Shown: one piece after another, positions 1-5,975 of the stretch
Layout: each line of letters starts with the position of its first letter
How positions within the stretch are numbered: position 1 is the first letter of the stretch
Assembly (NCBI GenBank): GCA_946477805.1
Contig: CAMKZP010000059.1
Location: 1 to 11,691, forward strand
Direction: 5' to 3'
Source: an uncultured Enterobacter sp.
GTDB taxonomy: Bacteria > Pseudomonadota > Gammaproteobacteria > Enterobacterales > Enterobacteriaceae
DNA length: 11,691 bases
Program-made: the position numbers and the translations under genes
The notes under the pieces: generated by a model
The model's database searches: none
What the model saw: the letters and a program-made list of their open reading frames with translations, nothing else
Told to the model about the DNA's origin: nothing

Positions 1-14
1 TGTATAAGAGACAG
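1..14. other. Sequencing adapter remnant (Tn5/Nextera mosaic end)
   Basis: The first 14 bases, TGTATAAGAGACAG, are identical to the 3' part of the Tn5 mosaic-end adapter used in tagmentation libraries, and they sit exactly at base 1. This is technical sequence left on a contig end and not phage DNA. Genuine sequence starts near base 15, and whatever lay upstream is missing. Confidence 0.93.
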
Positions 15-98
15 TCCGAAATGAAATCCACCAATTCGGAAGGGAGACCAAAGGAGTCATCATTACAAGGAGAATGTAAATGTAATTCATTTCTGTAA
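15..98 (+). CDS. Possible 3' end of a truncated gene, or a 25-aa ORF
   Basis: One frame is open from the window start through the adapter and stops at TAA 96-98. Inside it an ATG at 21 would give 25 residues, beginning MKSTNSEGRP and ending CKCNSFL. There is no Shine-Dalgarno before the ATG at 21, so if this is real it is more likely the tail of a gene cut by the contig end than a complete small gene. Its position before a late-leader-like RNA would suit an antiterminator of the Q type, but nothing in the residues confirms this. I do not recognise the peptide. It could equally be chance reading through AT-rich DNA. Confidence 0.18.
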   Translation, partial: SEMKSTNSEGRPKESSLQGECKCNSFL

Positions 99-240
99 AG
101 TAGAAAGGTGTATTAATAAATAGTTTAAAGTGACAAAAACTCCGCATTCTCCTAATGCCTTACGGGTATACGGAATGAATGATTAGTGAAGTTTTTTTAC
201 AAAGCTCACAACTTAATCTCATCCATCAGCTACATTTTTA

Positions 241-269
241 TTGCACGCATGATTCGACCGCTTTGTCAT
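241..269 (+). promoter_or_regulatory. Weak sigma-70-like promoter candidate
   Basis: TTGCAC at 241-246 is a fair -35 box. A 17-bp spacer leads to TGTCAT at 264-269, which is a poor -10. Transcription would start near 276, just before the first hairpin of the structured segment, which is the main reason for listing it. The -10 is weak enough that activator help, or no promoter at all, is possible. Confidence 0.22.
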
Positions 270-280
270 ACAGATGAATC

Positions 281-441
281 CCCCTGAGCGGAGGGGCAAC
301 TAGTCACTGCTGGACGTAACGTTGCGGATTTGAGGAGTGACGCGAATCCACCGGGAGGCACCCGGCATCTGAATGCAAGGCTAAGGGAATAGGGGACACG
401 TCGAACTAAGTGTGAAGTGCTACTTACTTACTGCTAGACCC
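281..441 (+). ncRNA. Structured leader or small RNA, isrK-like by recollection
   Basis: Three hairpins follow each other: CCCCT 281-285 with AGGGG 292-296; GGATTTG 326-332 with CGAATCC 343-349 (one G-U pair); and CCGGG 351-355 with CCCGG 361-365 around loop AGGCA. A terminator closes the transcript at 442-471. There is no ORF inside. From memory, a similar pair of adjacent hairpins occurs in the isrK-type small RNA and leader region between the antiterminator and lysis genes of lambdoid prophages in Salmonella and E. coli. I could not verify that match. If it is correct, this is the start of the late transcript or a phage small RNA that ends at the terminator unless antiterminated. The 5' end is uncertain, about 276. 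Confidence 0.42.
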
Positions 442-471
442 AGCCAGTTCTGTCCGAGCTGGCTTTTTTTT
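442..471 (+). terminator. Rho-independent terminator, + strand
   Basis: AGCCAGTTC (442-450) pairs with GAGCTGGCT (456-464) through nine base pairs including one G-U, around the five-base loop TGTCC, and is followed by a run of eight T (464-471). It ends the transcript carrying the structured leader. In a phage late region this would be the stop that an antiterminator overcomes. Confidence 0.85.
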
Positions 472-473
472 GG

Positions 474-499
474 AAAAAAAAGCCCCCACAAGGAGGGCT
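474..499 (-). terminator. Rho-independent terminator, - strand
   Basis: On the minus strand AGCCCTC (499-493) pairs with GGGGGCT (487-481) through seven pairs with one G-U, loop CTTGT, followed by eight T (481-474). It begins two bases after the + strand terminator ends, so the pair insulates both sides. No minus-strand gene is visible to the right. It therefore serves an unseen short transcript, a lost gene, or fortuitous antisense reading. Confidence 0.7.
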
Positions 500-738
500 A
501 CAGGAGTCTCAGTTTCACACGCTCTTTTTATGGATGATTCCCTGGAGTTGGCATTCTCCTCATCAGAGTCCAGTTGAGCCTGGCACCTTTATTCAAAACA
601 ACAAGCGTAAAAAAACATTTAATTTCCTTATGGTTATCTCCTCAAGCGAATAAGCACCGGGATATCGCCAAAAGGGGATAAGGCATTACACCAGGCATTC
701 ACTAAATACCAGTGGTACTCCAAACAACGGAGCAGAAA

Positions 739-1713
739 ATGAATGGAATTTTTATCCCTGGCGCCGTTGTGCTCGGCAGGACGGGGAATAGTGGTAGCGC
801 AGACCTCAGCGACATCGATCTGACATCCGAGAAACTGGACCCGCGATTGAAGTATCAGTGCGCGTCACATCATGCGTTTCACGCAGCGGACGGGACGATA
901 CAGTTTGCGGAGCCGAACGCGTGGCCGCTGGAATATCGAGATGGCATGCCTGTCGGGCGTCATGAGCCAGAACCTCAGGCTACGAACTATGCAACATCAA
1001 TTTCTCAGCTGATTGGCGTAACACAAGGCGACGCGGTGACCGGCCCCGGCGGGGAGTTGAATTTTTACGCATATACAGAGAATTCAGCCAGGGATGAGCA
1101 TTATGCGCGCTGCTCATTGTCTGCGCTCGCTGTGAAGGGCGATCTCATTGACTCCTGCTATGTGAGCCACATCCCTGACGCTGAAGGCATGATGCTACGC
1201 GCCATTCACCGAGCAACAGGTTATACGACGGAGAGCTATGCACAATTTAACTGGGACGGAACAAAATACGTGCCCGGCGAGCTGTATGGCTACGCAAAAT
1301 CCAGTGGCGTGATTGACTGCGGCGGTGTGTTTCGTGTCTGGTCACAGTACACAGTGCCGTCAGAGGCAGTAATCACTCTACGCGAACTGAGATTAGCTGT
1401 TAACAAATACGGCATTTATGACGGGGACGGTCGCAGCGGTGCCCGCTTGTGGAGGCCGAACACCACAAGCGGCACAGTGTTGAGCTCTGTCATTGCCCCT
1501 GATGGTACCAGCGCAGTTACACGAGCCGCAGCGTTTGCCTCGGTGAAAAACCCAGGGGGATTTGCAACCTCAATCCGTGTCAGTTATTCCGACGGCACAA
1601 CGGCTGATATTAATTTTCCTGCTGACGGCGCTGATATCCAGTTGCCACAGGCGGCAGTCGAATGGGGCAGTCGTTACATCACCCGCATTCAGTTCGCGAG
1701 GGCACTGAAATGA
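739..1713 (+). CDS. Putative phage tail-fibre-like structural protein
   Basis: Translation most likely starts at ATG 739, because GGAG at 729-732 sits six bases upstream; the GTG at 712 in the same frame has no such site. The product is 324 residues. It has no signal peptide or membrane segment, and it is rich in Gly, Thr, Tyr and Trp and in short beta-type stretches, as in phage adhesins. The N-terminal 95 residues (IPGAVVLGRTG, then LDPRLKYQCASHHAFH, then WPLEYRDG) look to me like a conserved module of enterophage tail proteins. The middle and C-terminal parts carry aromatic-rich beta segments that could bind carbohydrate. It overlaps the next gene by four bases (ATGA), so the two are probably translated together. 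The role in receptor binding is inferred from composition and context; a decoration or baseplate protein is the main alternative. Confidence 0.5.
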   Translation: MNGIFIPGAVVLGRTGNSGSADLSDIDLTSEKLDPRLKYQCASHHAFHAADGTIQFAEPNAWPLEYRDGMPVGRHEPEPQATNYATSISQLIGVTQGDAVTGPGGELNFYAYTENSARDEHYARCSLSALAVKGDLIDSCYVSHIPDAEGMMLRAIHRATGYTTESYAQFNWDGTKYVPGELYGYAKSSGVIDCGGVFRVWSQYTVPSEAVITLRELRLAVNKYGIYDGDGRSGARLWRPNTTSGTVLSSVIAPDGTSAVTRAAAFASVKNPGGFATSIRVSYSDGTTADINFPADGADIQLPQAAVEWGSRYITRIQFARALK

Positions 1714-1988
1714 AGTACCTGCAATTTCCAGACGAGAAAACAGCTCGCTCAGCAACGGGCTGGTGGTCAAAAGAGGCGGGCTGGATCATTCCATCCCCTG
1801 AGTTGCAGATAGCCGTGAGAGGCGTGCTGTATAACGACGACGGCGAATCTAACCCCGATACTGGCGAGGTAATCAAAGAGCCGACCACGCAGACAGGCTT
1901 TCACATTGATGTGATTTACGGCGCGATACCTGAGAGGGCGCAGCAGTTTATTGTTACGCCGTCAGCGCCTGATTTTGTTTTAGCTTAG
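1710..1988 (+). CDS. Small phage protein, function unknown (92 aa)
   Basis: ATG 1710 overlaps the stop of the preceding gene as ATGA, a typical translational-coupling arrangement, so this start is preferred to the upstream one at 1662 in the same frame. The product begins MKYLQFPDEK and contains WWSKEAGWIIP and a short acidic stretch, DDGESNPDTGEV. It has no membrane segment, signal peptide or cysteine. Composition suggests a small mixed alpha/beta soluble protein. Position directly behind a fibre-like gene suits a fibre-associated or fibre-assembly factor, but it does not show the features I would expect of the known tail-fibre assembly chaperones. I do not recognise a family. Confidence 0.7.
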   Translation: MKYLQFPDEKTARSATGWWSKEAGWIIPSPELQIAVRGVLYNDDGESNPDTGEVIKEPTTQTGFHIDVIYGAIPERAQQFIVTPSAPDFVLA

Positions 1989-1996
1989 GAGGGTGT

Positions 1997-2236
1997 ATGG
2001 CAACGGAAATAATCCAATTAACTGGCGATCCCGTACAGTTAACCAGCGGCTCTGAAACAGCCTTTATTAGCGCAATAAACGGTGAATTTTGCTGGTCTGA
2101 CTCAGATGATAAGCCGGTAGCTTTAACTATTAGCCACTCGGAAATGAAGATGTCGGTTAACCCGCCTTTCAAAATATGGGCATGGAGTCCAGCGACGGGA
2201 GTGATGGTAATCGTGACCAAGAGAGATGCCGATTAA
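1997..2236 (+). CDS. Small beta-rich phage protein, function unknown (79 aa)
   Basis: ATG 1997 is preceded by a strong AGGAGGG (1987-1993), which overlaps the stop codon of the gene before it, so the gene belongs to the same unit. The 79 residues alternate hydrophobic and polar positions (IIQLTGDPVQLT, then TAFISAI, then GVMVIVTK), which predicts an all-beta fold. Two tryptophans lie close together in KIWAWSP. No membrane helix or signal is visible. Small beta proteins at the end of tail gene clusters are often virion tips, decoration proteins or accessory genes picked up by transfer; I cannot choose between these. The next gene, an integrase, follows after 71 bp. Confidence 0.68.
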   Translation: MATEIIQLTGDPVQLTSGSETAFISAINGEFCWSDSDDKPVALTISHSEMKMSVNPPFKIWAWSPATGVMVIVTKRDAD

Positions 2237-2307
2237 TTTATTACAAAAGCCGTTCATCGAGAAAAGTGGTATGGCTTTGATAATGAATTTTAAGAGGGTT
2301 ATTTCGT

Positions 2308-3312
2308 ATGGCATCTATAAAATTTTCTGCCGGTGCCAGCGGATTATCAAAATATTATGTCCACTGGAAGGATGAAAAGTCCGGCAATGGACGCCGTCGT
2401 ATTTTTAAGAATATTGATGATGCTGCACATTTTTTCTGGCAAAAACAGAATATCGAGCTGGACTGTCGAACCGCCAGCTGGACCGGAATAGACAATTCCT
2501 GGACTTTCAGAAAGTTAATTCTGTTTTATCTTGGTTATCAGGCTGGAAAGCTGGAAAAAAATATCATACGTCTGTCGTCTTATACGAAATGCCGTCATGA
2601 TCTTCTCGCTGTAGACGGGCCGATACTGGGAAAAAATATCCTCCATATCAGCCATCGCGATATCGTTGATTCGGTTCGTACCGGCTGCCATCGCTGGATT
2701 CGTTCGGCTTTCTTCCTGCTGGTGGAAAAACGGCTCATCACTTTTAACCCTGTTGACCGTCCCGCGCGCCGTAAGCGTCGACCCATCACCATACCGCCGT
2801 CATCATCGGTCAGGGAGCTACTGAATAATGCGCCAGTTCGTGAGCGTATAGCGTGCTGGCTGGGGATTTGTGGCCTGCGCATCGGTGAGGCTCTGGCGGT
2901 TACTTATAACGACGTGTCAGCCGACTGGATCGACATCCGGGGGCATGTTGTTGACGGCGTTATACATGAGGGGCTGAAAAGAGGAGTGGAGCGCCGGGTA
3001 CGGATGCCGCGTGAGCTTTTCGCGCTGCTGGATAAAAGTAAACTCGGTACCTCTGAGCCTCTTATCTGCAACCAGTTTACCGGCGCATGCCTCGCTACCA
3101 GCTACGGCACTCAGGGGGTTCTCGTCAGAACCCTGAACGACTATGGCATTAAGCGATTCCATCATCTTCGCCACTTTGCTGTATCTCGCCTGGCAAACAA
3201 AGGCGTCGATATTTTGAAGGTTTCCCGACTTATTGGTCATTCGAACATCAAAACCACAATGGACGTTTACGGTCACCTGTTCGGTGAAGTGGTGGAGATG
3301 GATTTGGACTGA
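2308..3312 (+). CDS. int: Tyrosine-family site-specific integrase
   Basis: The 334-residue protein is a phage-type tyrosine recombinase that would insert the phage into, and help excise it from, the host chromosome. The C-terminal catalytic domain (about 165-334) shows the expected set: Arg191 in GLRIGEAL, a likely beta-hairpin Lys224, His285 and Arg288 in HHLRH, His311 in LIGHSN, and the nucleophile Tyr321 in TTMDVYGHL. The N-terminal part (1-60, KYYVHWKDEKSG) resembles an arm-binding domain, and 65-150 a core-binding SAM-like domain. GAGGG at 2294-2298 serves ATG 2308. Length and residues look intact. It is transcribed in the same direction as the genes on both sides and points toward the terminase, so its stop codon faces a repeat-rich gap. 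In lambda the int stop also lies next to attP, which supports an attachment site there. Confidence 0.95.
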   Translation: MASIKFSAGASGLSKYYVHWKDEKSGNGRRRIFKNIDDAAHFFWQKQNIELDCRTASWTGIDNSWTFRKLILFYLGYQAGKLEKNIIRLSSYTKCRHDLLAVDGPILGKNILHISHRDIVDSVRTGCHRWIRSAFFLLVEKRLITFNPVDRPARRKRRPITIPPSSSVRELLNNAPVRERIACWLGICGLRIGEALAVTYNDVSADWIDIRGHVVDGVIHEGLKRGVERRVRMPRELFALLDKSKLGTSEPLICNQFTGACLATSYGTQGVLVRTLNDYGIKRFHHLRHFAVSRLANKGVDILKVSRLIGHSNIKTTMDVYGHLFGEVVEMDLD

Positions 3313-3313
3313 G

Positions 3314-3350
3314 TTATCCACATAGTGGAAATATTAGGGCGATCCACTAT
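3314..3350. other. Candidate attP core with inverted repeats
   Basis: Immediately after the integrase stop, TCCAC (3317-3321) and GTGGA (3325-3329) form inverted arms around three bases. ATAGTGGA (3322-3329) is also a perfect inverted copy of TCCACTAT (3343-3350). Overlapping the first arm is TTATCCACA (3314-3322), identical to the consensus DnaA box. Tyrosine recombinase core sites are short inverted arms around a crossover, and attP usually lies beside int, so this is the best attP candidate in the window. No T-run follows, so it is not a terminator. The host attB is unknown. Confidence 0.4.
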
Positions 3351-3404
3351 CTCCCCATTCTGCGCGGCCTCCGGGCATCAAATCGCAGTTTTCCCGAAAA
3401 AAAG

Positions 3405-3497
3405 GATATGCCGCATTTTTACCCCCTCTGATATGCCGCACTTGGCACCAGAGAGGACGCGGCCTGCACGCCAGAATTTACCGCGTGATACGCCGCA
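3405..3497 (+). repeat. Three direct repeats of GATAYGCCGCA between int and terS
   Basis: GATATGCCGCA occurs at 3405-3415 and 3430-3440, and GATACGCCGCA at 3487-3497. Spacings are 25 and 57 bp. A second short repeat, CGCGGCCT, occurs at 3363-3370 and 3458-3465. Iterated 11-mers in a non-coding gap directly before a small terminase gene suit terminase-binding sites of a cos or pac region. Beside an integrase gene they could instead be integrase arm-type sites. Confidence 0.6.
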
Positions 3498-3556
3498 CCC
3501 GGATCGGAGAAATTGGATTTTGAACAAAAAATAATCACATTGACTTAGGCGGAAGT

Positions 3557-4159
3557 ATGGCTCCTAAAAAAAGCTTCAGAAAAGCCTACGTCGGTATCGT
3601 TATGGACATGGCATTAGCCCGTAGCAAAATCAGCAATCGGATGGTTGCTCAGCGCTTAGGTGTGGACGAGACGACGATCCGTCGCTGGCGTAAAGAGAAT
3701 ATCGAGTTTGAGCGCGCTTTCACTGAGGCTCGCGAAGCTCTCAGAGAGAAAATAAACCGCGTCGCCGGTAAGAGCCTGGACGTTCGCAAACGGAAGGTTG
3801 TCACCACATCGCCGGATGGTGTGAAAACCACGATTGAAGATGTGCTGCCCACGCACAACGATATTGCTGTTTTCTCAAAAGTGCTCGGTCTTGGTACCAG
3901 CGTCTATAGCGAGGAAGAACGTCAGCGTGATGTGCTTCGCGAGGTGATGAAACACAAGGTGGCCGGAAAATACTCCGCGCTGGAGGCAGCACAGCTGCTT
4001 GAGGCTGAGGGGGTAAAAGTTCCGGCAACCCTGCTAATGGAGCTGGGAGCACCGAAAATTTTCGAACCGTTCAACAATATGGACGAGGCAGCCAAAGCCG
4101 ACGCGGCGAACCTGACCCCGCAGGAAGCAGCCGATATCTACAAAAAATACCTGGGCTGA
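3557..4159 (+). CDS. Terminase small subunit (DNA recognition)
   Basis: The 200-residue product would recognise the phage packaging site and load concatemeric DNA onto the large terminase. A helix-turn-helix lies at about residues 27-47 (MVAQRLGVDETTIRRWRKE), followed by a charged helical stretch (50-80) of the kind that forms the oligomer in small terminases. The C-terminal part is helical and acidic. AGGCGGAAG just before ATG 3557 is a good ribosome binding site. The identification rests on the N-terminal HTH plus position: the large terminase gene follows, and repeated 11-mers lie just upstream. The 198-bp gap to the large subunit is unusual, because these genes are commonly adjacent or overlapping. 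Confidence 0.85.
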   Translation: MAPKKSFRKAYVGIVMDMALARSKISNRMVAQRLGVDETTIRRWRKENIEFERAFTEAREALREKINRVAGKSLDVRKRKVVTTSPDGVKTTIEDVLPTHNDIAVFSKVLGLGTSVYSEEERQRDVLREVMKHKVAGKYSALEAAQLLEAEGVKVPATLLMELGAPKIFEPFNNMDEAAKADAANLTPQEAADIYKKYLG

Positions 4160-4357
4160 AAATTGCAAAAACAGGCGTTTCGAACCGTAAAAACGCTATG
4201 CACTTTTTGACCCGTTTTATGCACGTTTTATTCATCCCGATTTGACCACTTTTCTGTTCAAAACAGAGGCTTCACGCCTTTTGCGTGATGGGTGCTGTTG
4301 CGCCAGTGCGGGTAACGACCATTATGTTAAATCGGGGCGTTTTTGAGGAATTTTTCT
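4160..4357. other. Intergenic gap with hairpins and a 21-bp-spaced repeat
   Basis: This non-coding gap splits the two terminase genes. TATGCACTTTTT (4197-4208) and TATGCACGTTTT (4218-4229) are direct repeats 21 bp apart, two helical turns, which would place two bound proteins on the same face. Two perfect 6-bp hairpins follow: TCTGTT/AACAGA (4253-4267) and TCACGC/GCGTGA (4272-4288). The block shared with the gap at 8050-8310 then ends 25 bp before the terminase start. No ORF with a ribosome binding site is present. The role is unknown; leader RNA, packaging site or a recombination linker are all possible. Confidence 0.5.
4302..4332 (+). repeat. Dispersed 31-bp intergenic element, copy 1
   Basis: This block shares 27 of 31 bases, without gaps, with 8196-8226. 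The strictly shared cores are GTGCGGGTAA at the left and TTATGTTAAAT at the right. It lies in the non-coding gap before the large terminase, 25 bp from the start codon. TTGCGC (4298-4303) and TATGTT (4323-4328) could form a poor promoter with a 19-bp spacer, but I do not regard that as established. Confidence 0.7.
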
Positions 4358-5974
4358 GTGCCGATCCCGTTCCCCTTTGACTTCCGCAAACCGGACTATA
4401 CCGCCGTGTTTGAGTGGAGAATGGAGAGGCTGGAGCGGATCAGGAAAGCGCCTGAAATGCTTCCGGCACTCCGTGAGTTTTACCGCACTAACCCGGCCCA
4501 GTTCATCATCGACTGGGGTATGACGACGGACCCGCGTAACCTCGATTATGGTCTGCCTGCCACCATCCCGTTTTTGCTGTTCCCCCGCCAGGAGGAATGG
4601 ATTCACTGGATCATGGACAGGCGCGCCAGTCTTGAGCATGGACTGACAGAAAAAAGCCGAGAAATGGGGCTGAGCTGGACCTCTATCGGTCTGGCCTGTT
4701 CGCTTTGCCTGTTCAACAAAGAAATGGTGATCGGGTTCGGTTCCCGTAAAGAGGAATATGTCGATAGCACCGGCGACCCGAAAGCGCTGTTCTGGAAGGC
4801 ACGGAAGTTTGTCGAGCTGCTGCCGGTTGAGTTTCGCGGTTCATGGAGTGACAAAAAACATGCCCCTTACATGCGCGTGGAGTTCCCGGAAACGGGCGCG
4901 GTCATTAAGGGAGAGGCTGGCGATAACATTGGCCGTGGTGACCGTACCACGCTTTATTTCGTGGATGAGTCGGCATTCCTCAAACGGCCATTTCTCATCG
5001 ATGCTGCGCTATCACAGACTACCCGATGCCGTATAGACCTCTCTTCGGTCAACGGCATGAATAACCCGTTTGCTAAAAAGCGCCACAGCGGAAATATCCC
5101 GGTGTTTACGTTCCACTGGCGCAGCGACCCGCGCAAGGATGAAGAGTGGTACCGCAACGAATGTCTGAAAATTGATGATCCGATTATCGTTGCTCAGGAA
5201 CTGGACCTGAACTACAGCGCATCCACAGAGGGGATTCTCATTCCTTCTGAATGGGTGCAGGCTGCCGTCGACGCGCATATCAAACTGGGTATCCAGCCCA
5301 GCGGCCAGCGCCTCGGCGCAATGGATATCGCAGACGAAGGGAAAGACAAAAACGGCTTTTCTTGCCGCTATGGCTTCCTTCTGCAGAACGTTCACGAATG
5401 GTCTGGCATTGGCAGCGACATCTACGCCTCTGTCGTTAAATCGTTTGGTTACTGTGACGATTACGGTTTGGATGAGTTCCGCTTCGATGAGGACGGTCTG
5501 GGTGCGGGGGCGCGTGGTGATGCCCGCGTGATAAACGAACTCAGGCAGGCTGAAGGCCGGGGAACAATCACAGCTACGCCTTTCCGTGGTAGCGGTAGCG
5601 TATTCGATCCGGAAGATGAAGCCGTTCCTGGTGATAACGGTAAAGCGGCGCGCCTGAATAAAGACTTCTTCGCGAACGCGAAAGCACAGAGCTGGTGGCA
5701 TCTTCGCAAGCTGTTTCGCAACACCTTCCGCGCGCTGAACGGGATGGACTACAACCCCGACGAAATCATTTCGATAAGCAGCGAGATAGAAAATATTGAC
5801 CGCCTGCTGATGGAGCTTTCACAGCCTACATGGTCGAAGAACGCCGTGGGTAAAATCCTCGTGGATAAACAGCCGGAAGGTACAAAATCGCCGAACCTCG
5901 CCGACGCCGTGATGATTAACTACGCGCCGATGGATTCCTCTCTTGATAATTGGGCCAAACTGGCCGGAGCGTGA
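4358..5974 (+). CDS. Terminase large subunit (packaging ATPase and nuclease)
   Basis: This is the motor that cuts and pumps DNA into the prohead through the portal. The start is taken as GTG 4358 (MPIPFPFDFRKPDY), because GAGGAA at 4345-4350 lies seven bases upstream; the TTG at 4343 in the same frame has none. The 538 residues hold both expected domains. The ATPase has a deviant Walker A at about 98-107 (EKSREMGLSW), a Walker B at 199-204 (LYFVDE) and a coupling-type motif SSVNG (229-233). The C-terminal RNase H-like nuclease has likely metal-binding Asp323 (AMDIADEG), Asp377 or Asp379 (RFDEDG) and Asp516 (NLADAVM). All appear intact. The portal gene starts one base after its stop codon. Confidence 0.95.
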   Translation: MPIPFPFDFRKPDYTAVFEWRMERLERIRKAPEMLPALREFYRTNPAQFIIDWGMTTDPRNLDYGLPATIPFLLFPRQEEWIHWIMDRRASLEHGLTEKSREMGLSWTSIGLACSLCLFNKEMVIGFGSRKEEYVDSTGDPKALFWKARKFVELLPVEFRGSWSDKKHAPYMRVEFPETGAVIKGEAGDNIGRGDRTTLYFVDESAFLKRPFLIDAALSQTTRCRIDLSSVNGMNNPFAKKRHSGNIPVFTFHWRSDPRKDEEWYRNECLKIDDPIIVAQELDLNYSASTEGILIPSEWVQAAVDAHIKLGIQPSGQRLGAMDIADEGKDKNGFSCRYGFLLQNVHEWSGIGSDIYASVVKSFGYCDDYGLDEFRFDEDGLGAGARGDARVINELRQAEGRGTITATPFRGSGSVFDPEDEAVPGDNGKAARLNKDFFANAKAQSWWHLRKLFRNTFRALNGMDYNPDEIISISSEIENIDRLLMELSQPTWSKNAVGKILVDKQPEGTKSPNLADAVMINYAPMDSSLDNWAKLAGA

Positions 5975-5975
5975 C

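Larger units (their letters stand above)
99..738. other. 640-bp AT-rich region without a protein gene
   Basis: No ORF with a credible ribosome binding site lies here on either strand. What it does hold is a weak promoter-like pair (241-269), a three-hairpin segment (281-365), two abutting terminators of opposite orientation (442-499), and an AT-rich stretch (about 500-735) before the first gene. A small hairpin, GCATT/AATGC, lies near 142-156. The region looks like a regulatory junction between an early or antiterminator segment and a late unit. Confidence 0.6.

Noticed and set aside
15..40. TCCGAA/TTCGGA inverted repeat next to the adapter
   Set aside because: Six-base arms with a 14-base loop and no T-run, right at a contig end; too weak to call.
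528..563. 11-codon minus-strand ORF between the paired terminator and the first gene
   Set aside because: Very short, with only a weak purine stretch upstream. It would matter only if the proposed minus-strand transcript is shown to exist.
3325..3534. 69-aa open frame on the + strand after the integrase
   Set aside because: It starts with GTG, has no ribosome binding site, covers the inverted and direct repeats, and has a composition unlike the neighbouring proteins.
5012..5701. 229-aa open frame on the minus strand inside the large terminase gene
   Set aside because: It is a shadow of a long, well-supported gene on the + strand. It has no ribosome binding site and no recognisable motif.
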